Source: Edaphochlamys debaryana
Lineage: Eukaryota > Chlorophyta > Chlorophyceae > Chlamydomonadales
Length of the DNA: 64,000 nucleotides
NCBI GenBank assembly: GCA_016858145.1
Contig: JAEHOE010000001.1
Location: 3,658,001-3,722,000 of the forward strand
Reading direction: 5' to 3'
Shown: piece by piece, positions 48,174 through 60,000 of the stretch
How the letters are laid out: each line of letters opens with the position of its first letter
Position numbering within the stretch: the first letter of the stretch is position 1
Translations under genes and position numbers: made by a program
Notes under the pieces: model-generated
What the model was told of the DNA's origin: nothing
Database searches by the model: none
Seen by the model: the letters and a program-made list of their open reading frames with translations, nothing else

Positions 48174-51142
48174 CTACCGCACCAGCTTGCTCAGCTGTCC
48201 GTAGTACCGCGTAGCGCCGTGCACCAGCATGTGGCTGCCCCCGATGGCCTGCGACAGCTGCTCGATGTGCCCCCGCATCTCCTCCAGCGCCGCCGCCTGC
48301 AGCTCCGTGCGCCGCTCCCGGGACTCCCGCACCGGGTCAACAGCGCGGAACCTGCGGGGGGGGGCGGGGGGCAGGGGCAGGGGGGCGGGGGTTGGGTTGG
48401 GGGTGCTTGATGCTGAGCGGGGGTGGGGGACGGGGGAGTGTCAAAGTGGGAGGGATGGTCAGCTGGAGACCCTGTGCGGTCTGAGATACACGACTGCATT
48501 GATCACACTCCTCTGTCAGGACGCCTTCTGTCGACAGTTCTGTCCAGGAGCCTCTTGAGAGCCCCCGCTCCAGACCCCCTCCCGCCACGCCACGCGCCCC
48601 ACGCCCCTCCCCCCTCCCACGCTCACTTGGCCATGGCCAGGCCGATGTCCGCCTCCTTGGCCAGCATGCTCTGCCCCCCCGCCGCCCCGCCGCCGCCCTC
48701 GGCCCCCGCCCCCGCCCCCTCCAGGAAGTGCTGCCGGCTGGCCCCCAGCAGCTGCTTGGCGGAGCGGTGGTCGCCCTGCGCGGCGCACACCATGCCCAGC
48801 CGGTGCCGGCACAGGACCAGCTGGGGGCCGGGGGGGGGGGAATGCGGGAGGGGCGGGTCAGGCGAGGGCGGTCGCGAGCCGGGGCAGGGCAGGTGCGGCT
48901 GGGTCGGGTAGCTCAACAGACGACCGCCTGCCTACCCGCACACCCATAGCAGCAGCCCAAACCTCTACCAATCCCTCCATCCACCCCTCCATCCACCCCT
49001 CCATCCACCCCTCCATCCACCCCTACAGCCCCACCAGCCCACAGTCTCTCCATCAGCCCCCCCCCTCTTCCCCCCCCCCACCAGGTCGTGGTCGTCGCTG
49101 TGCCGCGCCCGCAGCGAGGTGGCCGCCTGCCGCACCGCCCCCGCGGCGTCCGGCAGCAGGTCGTTGGCGTAGTAGTAGGTGGCCAGCTTGTAGCTGGGGG
49201 GGAGGGAGGGGGAAGGGGAGGGGCTGTTTGAAGCTGATAAGCGGGAGAGCGTCGAATGGTTAGTGGGATTGCCGGAGAAGGTACTGGGGGGGAGGGAGGG
49301 GCATGGGAAGCATCTTATCTCGTGCCTCACTCGTCCCTTGCCTGCAAGCGGTCAGCGCCAGCCGCGCCCATGCCGCGACGCCCCGCACCCCCCTAGCCAT
49401 ACCTTCCTCCCCACCACCCTGTTTCCCCGCCTCCTCCCCCCCTCCCTCGCAATCCGCCCCCACCGTGTGACCGCCACGTCCTCCGCGTCCGCCCCCAGCG
49501 CCTCCGTCAGCAGGCCCAGGTGCTGCTTGAGCAGCGCCTCCCCCACCAGGAAGTCAGCCGACTCCAGGCCCCCGTGCACCAGCCGCGAGTGCTGGCTCAG
49601 GGCCAGGGACAGGATCATGGAGTCGGCGCCGTACGCCTCCTGCAGGGGGGGAAGGGTGGGCGAGCAAGGCTGAGGTGGAGGCAGAATGGCGCGAGGCGCG
49701 AGGGTTGGCGGGCCTGGAAGGAAAAGCGGTGCACGACGGATGTCTGGCGCCGTCCAGCTCGCCGCCTCCCAACCCCCAGAGCTGCCCTCTGCCCCATCTA
49801 CACAGGTGCGCAGCCCTTCCCGCTCCCGCTCCCCCTCCCCCCCTTTTCCCCCCCCACCTTGATGCCGCGCAGGTGGCCCCGGATGCTGGGCCCCAGTGCC
49901 TCCACGCCGCTCGCCTCCCGCACGTGCGCCAGGGCCGTCAGGTCCAGGAAGAACCCCGCCTCCGCGCGGCTGCCCGCGTCCGCAGCAGAGGCGCCCGCGG
50001 GGGGGGCCGCGGCGCCGCCCTCGTCGCCGCCCAGCAGCCCGTACGCCTCACGCAGCAGCCCCGCAGCCTCTGTGGGGGCGTGGGTCCGGGTGACGTGCGT
50101 ATGGGGGGGCGGTCTCCGGGGGAGGGTGAATCAAGGTGGGACCGGGGCGGGGGCGGGCGGGTAGCGGAAAGCGGTTTGACTGGATGCGAGGCGGCTGCAA
50201 GACGGCTAGGGGTATCCGCAGCTGCGCAGGTAGGCTCAGGCGGCAGGTGACATCCCCCCTGACACTGACAGCACCAGCAGCTGCCAGCAGACACGCACGG
50301 CATGCGCCTGCGGCCCCGGGCCCCACCCGCCATCTTGCCGCCCGCGAACTTGGCCACCCCCAGGCGCAGCAGGCGGTGCGCCGTGAGCACGGAGCTGGAG
50401 CCGAAGTGGTGCCGGGTGGTGTCCAGGCTGGTCTGCGGGCGGCAGGGTGGGGAAAGCGGGGGGGGGGGTGTGAAGGAATAGGAAGCGGAAGGGCTGCCCC
50501 TGCAGGCGGCGCCTGGCCGTACCAGACGGTGCCCGTAGGTCCAAGAACGCCGGCCGGGGCAGCCGCAAGGCCCCCCTCCCCGCCCTCAACCCCCCGTCAA
50601 TCCTGTCCCCACCCCCGACCCCCACCCCCCCTGCCTGTGCGTGCCCCGCCGCCTCCTCGGCGCTGCCCTGGAACAGCAGCAGCAGCGACACCTGGTTGTG
50701 CAGCTCGCCCAGCTCGGGGCTGGGGGCGGGGGGCGGTGGGGGGGGGTACGGGGCGGAGCGCTGAGCGGGCGCATGAGGAGCTGGGGACAGGGCCCAGCCC
50801 GCCTAGGGCAGACAGCCGGCACCCGGTTTCCTGCGTACTGAAGCGCGAGAACCACCAGCCCGACCGGCATCTATACCCACAAAGCTCTCTCCTGTTGAGC
50901 CCTCACCAATTCCCAAATCCTCCCCCTTCACCTTCCCCTCCCCCCTTGCCCTGCCCCCCCTTGCCCTGCCCCCACGTGCCCTGCCCCCACGTGCCCTGCC
51001 CCCTCCCTTGCCTGTTCGGGAACATGGGCTCGAACGTGGCCAGCCCCTCCTTGAGCAGCGATATGGCCTCGCCCATGTCCCCCGCCTCCACCTTCTCCAC
51101 GGCGGCGTCCACCAGCCGGTTGAGCGCCTCGCCCAGGGACAT
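48174..51142 (-). CDS. TPR-like helical-repeat protein, 5' end unresolved
   Basis: Helical-repeat protein of unknown function. Exons in transcript order are 51142-51012, 50719-50635, 50432-50327, 50069-49858, 49639-49464, 49193-49082, 48820-48627 and 48351-48174. Phases agree, giving 397 residues from the only in-frame ATG. TPR-like helix pairs include VEAGDMGEAISLLKEGLATF, PNSPELGELHNQVSLLLLFQ, LLRLGVAKFAGGKMAEAAGL and YKLATYYYANDLLPDAAGAV. The C-terminus looks coiled (RRTELQAAALEEMRGHIEQL). The frame stays open upstream of 51142 to about 51580 and includes LARLPSTPARLHGRCFSADA, which resembles a mitochondrial presequence with a cleavage site. The true start may thus lie in an upstream exon I could not place. 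The first intron fits a GC donor (CAG|GCAAGG), although a GT donor 27 bases on also keeps frame. Confidence 0.65.
48973..49022. repeat. 12-bp minisatellite in a TPR-gene intron
   Basis: Four tandem copies of CCCTCCATCCAC are followed by a partial fifth. The array lies inside the intron at 48821-49081. Confidence 0.9.
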
Positions 51143-52038
51143 GCGGGCCTCGCCAGCGCCCGGGCCGCCGGGGGGGCCGGAGGGGGGGCCGGAGGGGGGC
51201 CCCGCGTCAGCGCTAAAGCAGCGGCCGTGCAGGCGCGCGGGCGTGGAGGGGAGGCGTGCCAGGGGTGAGGCGGTGGAGGGGTTGGGGAGGAGGGGTGTGG
51301 GAGGGCGGAGGAGGGGCGGGCATGTTGACGGCGGGAGGGGCGCGGGGGAGGAGGTCGAGGAGGTGGGGTAGGACTGGGAAGAGGCGTTGAGGGCGCCCAG
51401 GCAGGCCCTTGCGCCGGCAGTGCAGGAAGAGGCCTCGCGAGCGGCCGCGGCGAGAGCCGGCCAGGCCAGTGTCACCCCCTGGTGGCAGACGAGGGGCGGA
51501 GGGGGGGAAGGGGGTCTCGGCACTGTCAAGTGGAGCGGTGGGGGTGCCCGGGAGGGCTTCGAGCTGCCGAAAGCTTTCGGCAAGGCGCCGCGCTTGCCCC
51601 AAGCCTGATGGCAGCATTGGATCTAGCCCATTCCTCCTTAAGCTACACAGGCCAAGCACCGCGCGTGGGTTGCGCTGCGCTGCAATCATCAATAATCCAA
51701 GGCACCGCAAGCCCCGAGGGCTGCCAGGCACGGGGTCTCACCCGTCGCGACATCAGGTCTCAGAGTTGTTGTTTACGCTGGTGTTTGCTAGCGGGCTCTC
51801 TCAGGCCTGGGCCGGCATGCAGCCCCGATGCAGGGGACGCTTTCAATGAGCACGGGGTGCCCACGCGGGTGTTGCCATAACTTTCGCGCGGCTAACACAC
51901 GCGGCCGCTTCGTCGCCCCCCTTCTGCCACCTGGCCGTTCGCGTTCAAAGCCCGAGCCGCCGACTCGGATTCGCGCCACGTTGGAAGTCGCTTCCCGCGA
52001 TCTGGGCCCGCGCTCTGCCTCCAGGCTCTAGATCAGCC
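51143..52038. promoter_or_regulatory. Divergent 5' region, TPR-like and CtlX-like genes
   Basis: It should contain the unresolved first exon or exons of the minus-strand TPR-like gene and both promoters. The right half, about 51750-52038, shows no coding signal on the plus strand before the CtlX start. Confidence 0.4.
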
Positions 52039-55000
52039 ATGATGCTGGGCTGCAACTCCGCGCTGGCCGCGGCGCCGGCGCTGGGCGCGGCCTTCGCATG
52101 CGGCGCCATGCGCGCTCTTTCGACGAGCGGTACGCCTGGCGGGTTGGCCGAGCGGCTGGGTCACATGACAGCGCTATGAGCGGCCAATTCGGCCCAACAG
52201 GCCTGCGTTTGGCTTACCTTCGTCGCCCGAGTCTGCCTGGTAGGCCTGCGCCCTCCCCCACCGCCGCCCCCCTCTTCCCCTCCCGCCCCCCCCCCCCGCA
52301 GCTGCCGCCCTGGACTCCCTGTCCCTGGGCGCCGACGTGCCGCTGCTGGTGCGCCTGCCGTCCCGCCCCTGGGGCGCGGCCGCCTCGCTGAGCAAGGCCG
52401 AGGTGCAGGCCGCAGCGGGTGAGGCCCGCGGCTGCCGCGCTACCCCTCAGCTCCCGGTCACCTGCCAGCCTGCAATGCCCGGCCCCGGCCGACCCACATG
52501 GCCCCTACCCCACCCTGCGACGCCCGATTCCCTCTCCCCCCCTCCTGTCCCCACTCTGCCCCCCTCCACCCAGGCAAGGCCCCCCCCGCCCGCATCTCCG
52601 TGGTCCGCGACTGCTTCGCCGCCTTTGACCAGCCCCACCGCCCCCTCAACCAGGTGCGGCCGCAGCGGCGGCGGACCGGCCCCCTTGCCTTCCCCCTCGC
52701 CACCCCCTTGCCTGCTAGCTTTCGCCCCCCTTCATCCCTGTCCAGAGCGCCCAGCCGGGTCTGCCATCCATCAGCCCCCCTCACCACCTTGCATCTGCGC
52801 GCCCTCACAACCCTGAAAGCCCCGCCCCCCTGCCCTCCGACCCCCCCGTCCCCCCCCCCTCCAGCTGCTCAAGCCGCTGGGCCCCTCCCAGCTGGCGGCC
52901 GCCGCCTCGCTGGCCTCCGACCCCGCGGCCCGCGCCGTGGTGGACTGCTACTCGCTGCAGGGGGACCGCTACGCGCTGGAGGCGGGGCCGGGGGCGGTGG
53001 CCACCGACCTGCTGGACTTCCTCAAGGTGGGGGGGGAGGGGAGGGGGGGAGGGGGCCGTATTGGTAATGGCTATTGGGGGAGGGGGGAGGAGAGGGGCGG
53101 GGAGAGGGGAGAAGGGAGGGAGATGGATGGCGGGGAGAGAGGGAGTTGAGCAGGGCCGTCTCCCGTCTCGTGCGCAGTTGGATGGGAAGGGGCCCGATGG
53201 GAAGGGGCCCGATGGGAATCGAGGTGCAAGGGCGTGGAGATGAGGTCAGAGGGAGCAGGCTCATCTTAGGAGGCTGAAGTGGGAGGGCAGCTTACGTGTG
53301 CTGGAACGCGGAGGAGAGCCGGCGGGTGGACTTGGCCGTCACCCTCCCGGTCACCCCCCCCAACCCCCAACCCCCAGGCCCACCGCCAGCGTGTGGCCCT
53401 GCTCCCCGACGTGGCGCTGCCGGGGCTGGAGCGGGCCACCCCCGTGGTGGGCACAACCAAGGTGGGGTGCCCGGAAAGGGGGGTAGAGGGGGTTACAGTG
53501 GGGAGGAGGGAGAGGGGGCAGACGCAAGGGGCAGGGCACCAGGCCGCCGGGTGCACGACTAGACAGCTTTCCCCCGCGCCCCTTGCAACCTCATCGTCAG
53601 TACGCGCCCCTAGCCTCGCCACCGGCTCTGGCTCCGCCTCTGCCTTCGCCACCTTCGTCACTCCGTGCTGCCCCCCTGCCGACCCCACCCCCTTCCCCAC
53701 CCACCCCCAGCTCACCCCCACCCCCCTCCCTCCACCGCCTTCCCCCGCCCCAGCCCCAACATCCAAACCCCAAACCCCCCGAACCCCTCAGCTCAGCTCA
53801 AACACCCCCCCACCCCATTACTCCCCCCCCCCGCAACCCCAGGGCGTGCGCCAGTCCTCCAACGAGGTCCTCATGGTGGCCCCCACGGCCTTCGGCTTCA
53901 ACGAGCAGGCCGCGCAGGACAACTCCTTCATGCACGCGGCCGCCAAGCCGGGCGAGGGCGGCAACGAGCTCACGCGGCAGGTGCTGCGGGAGTTCGCGGG
54001 GCTGCACCACGCGCTGACGCAGGTGGCGGGGGTCAAGGTGAGGCAGGGGTGGGGTGGGGGTGGGGGTGGAGGGGGCGTGTGTACATGGGTGGAGGGGTGG
54101 CTGGTGGGGGTTGTGGGTACGCAGGTACGCAGCTGGGGCCGAGCCCAGGAGGCAGGGGGAAGGGGCGGGTGGGTACTAGGCATGCGTGGGGTATTGCTGC
54201 GCACACCGCACACCGCACACCGCTCATCCACTCCCAATGTAACCCCTCCCCCCGTCCCTCTCCCTCCCCCTCCCCCCCTCCCCAGGTGAACCTGTTTGAG
54301 CACAGCCTGGCGCACGGCACCCCCGACGCCTGCTTCCCCAACAACTGGTTCTCCACGCACCCCGCCGGCGAGGCGGCGGGCGGCGTCAAGCAGTCCACGC
54401 TGGTGTTCTACCCCATGAAGTGCCCCAACCGGGCGGCGGAGCGGAGGGAGGACATCATCAAGGTGTGGGGGGTGGGGGCCGGGGATGGTGACGGCGGGGA
54501 AAGGGGTGCATGGAAGGGCTGGGTGGGGGGACGGCGGTACTGAAGCGGGTGGCTGGGCTTGTGGGCCCGATGTGGGTCGGGAGCAGGAGGAGGCCATCGC
54601 TCGATCGGCGTGTTGCGTGATCTCCGTGTCCCTTGCCCCTCCCCCCTCCCCCCAGGTCCTCCGTACCAAGGGCTACGAGCAGGAGTACGACATGGCCGTA
54701 CACGAGGCGAACAAGAAGTACTTCGAGGGCACGGGTGGGGCCCAGGGAGGGCCTGGGGAGGGCCTGGGTAGACAGACACACAGGGCCCGGCAGGGCGGGG
54801 GCGGGGCCGGTGACGGACCCAGCGCAGGCACAGCGGACTCAGCCGGACAATACCTGCCACACCCTCCCCGAGGCCCTGTCCTGACGCTCTCCCCTCTCCA
54901 CCCACCCCCTCTGCCCACTCTCTCCTCACCCCCCAGGCGTGCTGGTGATTGACCGCATCAACGGGGTGGTCTACGTGGACATCAGCGAGCGGGCCGACCG

Positions 55001-56042
55001 GGCCCTGGCCGAGGAGTGGACGCAGCGCATGGGCTACAAGGAGCTGGTGGCCTTCAGGTGGGGGTCCCTCTTGGCAGTGAAGCAGTGTCAGCAACCGGGG
55101 GAGGGAGGGTAGACGACGGCAGCGCATGGTGCGAAGACCAGGAAGCGGGGGCGGGGGCCAGTGTGGACGATAGCCTGCTGACCCGCCTGTGCTCCAGGCG
55201 CCCATGCCTGCCCCATCCTCCCAACTCCCAGCCACCCCTCCCACCCACCCACCCCGCACCCCAGGTCCTCCGACCTCCGCGGCAAGTCCGTGTACCACAC
55301 CAACGTCATGATGGCCATCGGCACGGGGGTGGCCATCGTGTGCGCGGACAGCGTGCGGGACGCCAAGGAGCGGCAGCACCTGCTGGTGGGGGGCGAGGGG
55401 GCGGGGTTGGCGGCTGAGAAGGGGGGATGGGAAAGGGATGCCAGGTGGTCAAGTGAGGGGCGTGCATGCAAGCCCTCCTCAGTTTTCAGCTCTTCACCAA
55501 CCTCCTCCCGCCCGGCCGCCCTCCCCCCCCCCCCCCCCCATCCCCCCCCCAGTCCTCCCTGCGGCGCACGCACGAGGTGGTGGAGATCTCCCTGGCGCAG
55601 ATGGACGCCCTGTGCGGCAACGCGCTGGAGCTGGAGGACGGCCGGGGGCTGCCGGTCATGGCCATGTCCACGCAGGTGGGGGGGGAGGGGAGGGGAGGGG
55701 ATACAGAGAGAAGGGAAGTTGAGGAGAGGGAGGGCGTACGGTGACAGCCCATCCCGTCTGCGCACGAGGGGACAGGGTGAGGGGATCAGGTGACTGGCGC
55801 CCGTTCACAGGGTTCTGTCATGCCATCCCTGAAAGACTCTTTCCCAGCGCATCTTCCCCCACCCCACCCCCCTCAAACCCCTCAAACCCCCAACCCATCC
55901 CCCAAAGGCCTACAATGCCTTCACCGAGGACCAGCGCCGCACCATGCGCCGCCACGTGGCCTCGCTGGTGCATGCGCCCATCGACACGCTGGAGCGGGTG
56001 GGGGGCGGGGGGGTGCGCTGCACGCTGGCGGAGATCTTCTGA
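52039..56042 (+). CDS. CtlX-type amidinotransferase-superfamily hydrolase
   Basis: Guanidino-group-modifying enzyme of the branch annotated in bacteria as citrulline utilisation hydrolase. Exons: 52039-52129, 52302-52418, 52574-52653, 52865-53026, 53378-53461, 53843-54037, 54286-54462, 54656-54734, 54937-55057, 55265-55385, 55553-55675, 55908-56042. All phases agree, giving 494 residues. The first ~170 residues are extra; they begin MMLGCNSALAAAPALGAAF and CGAMRALSTSG, which looks like an organelle presequence. The catalytic domain runs from EVLMVAPTAFGFNEQAAQDN through HGTPDACFPNNWFSTHPAG, VFYPMKCPNRAAERRE, FEGTGVLVIDRINGVVYVDI and SVYHTNVMMAIGT. It ends GGGGVRCTLAEIF, placing the likely nucleophile Cys near 488 and His near 380. 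All expected active-site motifs are present. The substrate is not determined by sequence. The last intron uses an AAAG acceptor rather than CAG. Confidence 0.85.
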
Positions 56043-57036
56043 GCGGGCGGAGGCGGGGGAGGCGCGGAGGGCGCAGCGGGGAGGAGGGGTCCACTTGGAG
56101 GCAAGTAGGTGGCGGCTTGGACCCCCGTGCTTGGACGCTGGCGGTGCGGGACTGTGGGGATGCTGGGTGAGGCGAGGTGTGGGGCGGGGAGAGCTGAGCA
56201 TGAATAATCTTGATGTGGTGGTCGAGCCTGGTGGTGAGCTTTGCGCAAGAGTTATGCAAGAGGGAGCGGGTGCACATACACGGGGGGCCATTGAAGGTGC
56301 AACGGGGCATTCGTGTCGGGGGCCTGAGCGGAGGGTGCGGTGGACTGGCGTGAGCGGCCGCTGATGTCGGCACACAGTTTTGGATGGGAGGCTGGGGCTG
56401 GGAGAAAGGGCACCGGTGCACCAGCAAGAGACAAGGGAGTGGGAGAGTCGAGTGGGGAGTTCGGAAGGCATGGGCATCGCACCACGCTCCGTGCCGACCG
56501 TGCGCCATTGAAGGGACGGCGAAGATATGTCCGTCTTGCAAGATCTTGCATTCAATTACTGCCATCTGTCATCCGGAGGCCCTTGCTCACCACCGCCTCC
56601 ATGCTCACCACCGTTGGGCGCGCACCCGGGGCACGCCTCAGCGTTCCTTTCCCTACAAAACTGATACAAGCCCGTCAAACAGTACAGCCATTTGACATAG
56701 ATCACACGCCACTTGCCACCTCCGTGAGCAGCACCCTCGTTAGTCCGTCCATGAAGTAGTACAGTGGGTCGCTCATTAGCTCACAGCAGTGACTCGAGCC
56801 TCCAGCCCCGGGGCACTTCCGTCATTATTTAAGCCGCAGCACTCTGCCGTACCACAGGCCTTGCATGCGCAGCTCTTAGCCCTATACGTGTTTCTTCTCT
56901 TGCTATGCGTGGCAACACCTTGCCACAATGGCGCTCCCCCTTCTCCCCAACCAGCCGCTTCCCCCCCCTCGCCACAGACCACACCCCTCTTACCGCAGCC
57001 TTCATGACCCTAGGCGTCGCTGACAACGGCCTCCCC
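56043..57036. other. Convergent 3' flanks, CtlX-like and desaturase genes
   Basis: No coding region is recognised. I did not find TGTAA on either strand, so the polyadenylation sites are not placed. Confidence 0.5.
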
Positions 57037-60000
57037 TCACTGCGGCGCCGCCGCCTCCCCCCGGATGCGCTTGGCGTCCATCTGCTGCGGCGTGGGCCGC
57101 TTCACGTCCCAGGCCAGACCCAGCAGCTCCAGGGTGCGGATGAAGTAGTACGACATGTCGATCTGGGTTGGTTGGTGGTTGGGCAGTTGAGCGGTTGGGT
57201 GGGCAGATTGGTGGATGTTTAAGGGTACACGGGCCGCATATGGCGGCGGCCCCCCGAGGCACCAGTCCACAGCGGTGCAGCGCCCGGCACCTGCGGGCCC
57301 CGGAGCAGCTGCAGCGCTCACCTCCCACCACTCGAGGCCGTGCGCTGCGGAGAACTCGAAGGCGTGGTGGTTGTTGTGGTGGCTGGGGGCGGGGTGGGGA
57401 CGAGGGGGCGTTGCGGGTGGGACAGAGGGACATCACGGCGCGGAGGCTTGCAGCCCCCGACTGCTGGTCGCCCGCGCCCGCCCCCGAGCACGCGTGGAGG
57501 GAACCTCCCGATAGGGCCCTCCCCGCTCACCCGTCTCCGAACACCAGCAGCCCCACCAGCCAGTTGTTCATGGAGTGGTCGTTGCTCTCGTAGCTGGGGG
57601 TGGGGGCCAGAGGGTGTAGGGGGACAGAGGGTGTAGGGGGCCAGAGGGAGGTCAAAGGGCGTGCCGGGAGCCATGCGGCGGGGGGCACAACATCAGCTCG
57701 CAAGCTTTGGGAAGAGGCGCAGCGCAGAGCTGCAGCGCTTTGCGGCCGCACCTCTGGTGTCCCCAGATGTGTACGGCGCTGTTGACGAGCCATGTCATGT
57801 GCTGCGTGAAGAGCACGCGGATGCACCAGCCCCAGATGAGGTACGGCATACCGCCCCACTGCGGACGCGGGGGTGGGGGGCGCAGGGCAGGGGCAGGTCG
57901 CGTGAAGCTTACAGCCGCTGGGCCCAGGTGAGCAACAAGGCGTGGCGATGTCCTCTGCCGCCCTCCCATACGGGCTCCAACCTGCCTTCTCCCACTCCAT
58001 GCCGGTCCATCCCGCGCCACCCCAGCCCGCCCCACACGCCTCCCCACACACAAGGTAGAAGAAGACGGCCTGCCCGATCTGGTGGTACATGTACGTCTCC
58101 CGCAGCCAGGTGTAGAACTCGGGCGACTCCTGGGGGGGCAGCAGGGGCGCAGGCAGGACGTTGCCAACACCAGCCAGACACAAGCGCGTGCCTTCTAGGG
58201 GTGCAACCCGTGGCTCACGAGCCTTCTCGAGGGCCCTGACCGCACCCCTCCACACACCTTGTAGAACCAGGGGGGCGAGAGGGAGTCCTTCATGTTGCCC
58301 TGCGCGTCCCGCCTAGCGGTCGAGACCCCAAGGGGCAGGAGGAGGGCGGCAGTCAATGAGGGCGCCAGCCTCAGTGCAAACCCGAGTGTCCCCCCGGCCC
58401 CGCGCTGCCCTTGGCCTGTGGCGTCCAAGTTGGGCCGCTGTCGAGGCCCCGTGCATCGCACCATCCGCCTCCGAGAGCTTACGGAGGTCCCCTTGTGCAA
58501 CCAGGCACTCCCGTCGGGACCCAGAGCGCCCATCCCCACAGCATTGAACACCCTGAAGCTGCCTCGCGCTGCCGCCCACCCGCCCACCCACCCACCTGGT
58601 AGAGTTGAGGGACTCATCGAACAGCCAGCCCATGTGCGAGAACCACAGTCCTGCGCGTGGGAATGTAGGATGCGGGGCGGAGACAGGGGGGGTGGGAGCC
58701 GGCCTGGGGCTGCAGGGGACGCAGACTGGGGGCCCGGCCCCGCTCATCAGCAGCCGAGGATTGCTGGCGGTGTGGCAGGGAGGCCCGGGAGCGCAAAGAG
58801 CGCCATGTGGGCGACGGCCGGCGGGAGCAGGCTCGGGGAGGCGTCCGCCGACTCACCGTCGCGGGGCGAGTGGCGGTCGGTGGGGGTGTCCGAGTGCATG
58901 TGGTGCCAGCGGTGCATCTTGCTCTGCGGGGGTGCATGTGTTGGGGGGTGGGGTGGGGTGGGGTGGGGTGGGAATGGGGTGGGCGAAGAGGCGAAGCAGG
59001 GTGCAACTGAGCAGGGGACAGATGCAGCGGAGGCGCAATCAAGCCAGGCCCCCAGGCTCCGCGGGCGGCTGCGGAGGAGTTGCAGTACAGATCGAAGTGC
59101 ACTTGGGCGCAGCCGCTTAAGCCCCGCCCCGCCTCCCCTCCGTCCCGTCCCCGCCCCGCTCACCCACTCCACTGGGTCCCCCTCGAAGGCCAGCGCCCCA
59201 AGGTAGGCGAAGAAGTACTCGAGCGGCTTGGGGCAGCGGAAGGACTGAGGGTCGGGGGTGGGGTGGGGTGGGGTGGAGGCGGGCAGTTGGGCTCAGGGAG
59301 GTCTGGGTGGCATCGGTAACCCCCGGCCTGCCCCCAACGCCCACCCCTGCGCAAGCCCGCCCCACCCCTATCACCAGCTACAGGGGTCTGGGAGGGACCC
59401 GCAGGGGCAGCATGGTGCACCGGTGCCTCCGCTGACGCGGGACGACGGACGTTACGCTCTGGACCTCGGTGCGCATCGGGTTCACCAGCCGTCGCCTTGT
59501 CGTCTCTCGCTCGCGAACACGTCCCCGCCGACGCCCACCCCTTTTCGATCCCACCCCAACCCACCCCACCCCTGCTACTTCGAACTCGCCTTGTGCGACA
59601 GCTGGCGGTGGTACGACACGCTGATCCCCAGCATGCCCGTCAGCACGTAGCTGCGGAGGGTGGGGGACAGTGCGGCTTCGTGTGCCAGGAAGGTGTGAGT
59701 GCCGGCGTGTGGCCCATGAGAGCGAAGGGTGTGGGAGGTGGCAAGTGGTGCGAGGCCCGTGCAGGCGACCGCCGTGAGGCAAGATGCGCAGCCCACAGAG
59801 CCCGCTTTGCAGCAACTGGGCAAGCATTGCGACCGCTGCCGCAGCGCGGGGGGAGCGGCGCCCAAGCCGGTCTCTCCCCCGGGCTCGCCCAAGGGGCCAG
59901 AGGGCGACGCGACGGCATGAGGCCAGAGGACGTGAGGCGGGCCAAGACCACAGCTCGCGCGGCCGCGGCTAACGGAGCTTCCCGCTGCCCTGACCCCGCA

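Noticed and set aside
47946..48410. Plus-strand frame with a long poly-His run
   Set aside because: The His run is the translation of the (ACC)n microsatellite, and the frame runs antisense to the TPR-like gene.
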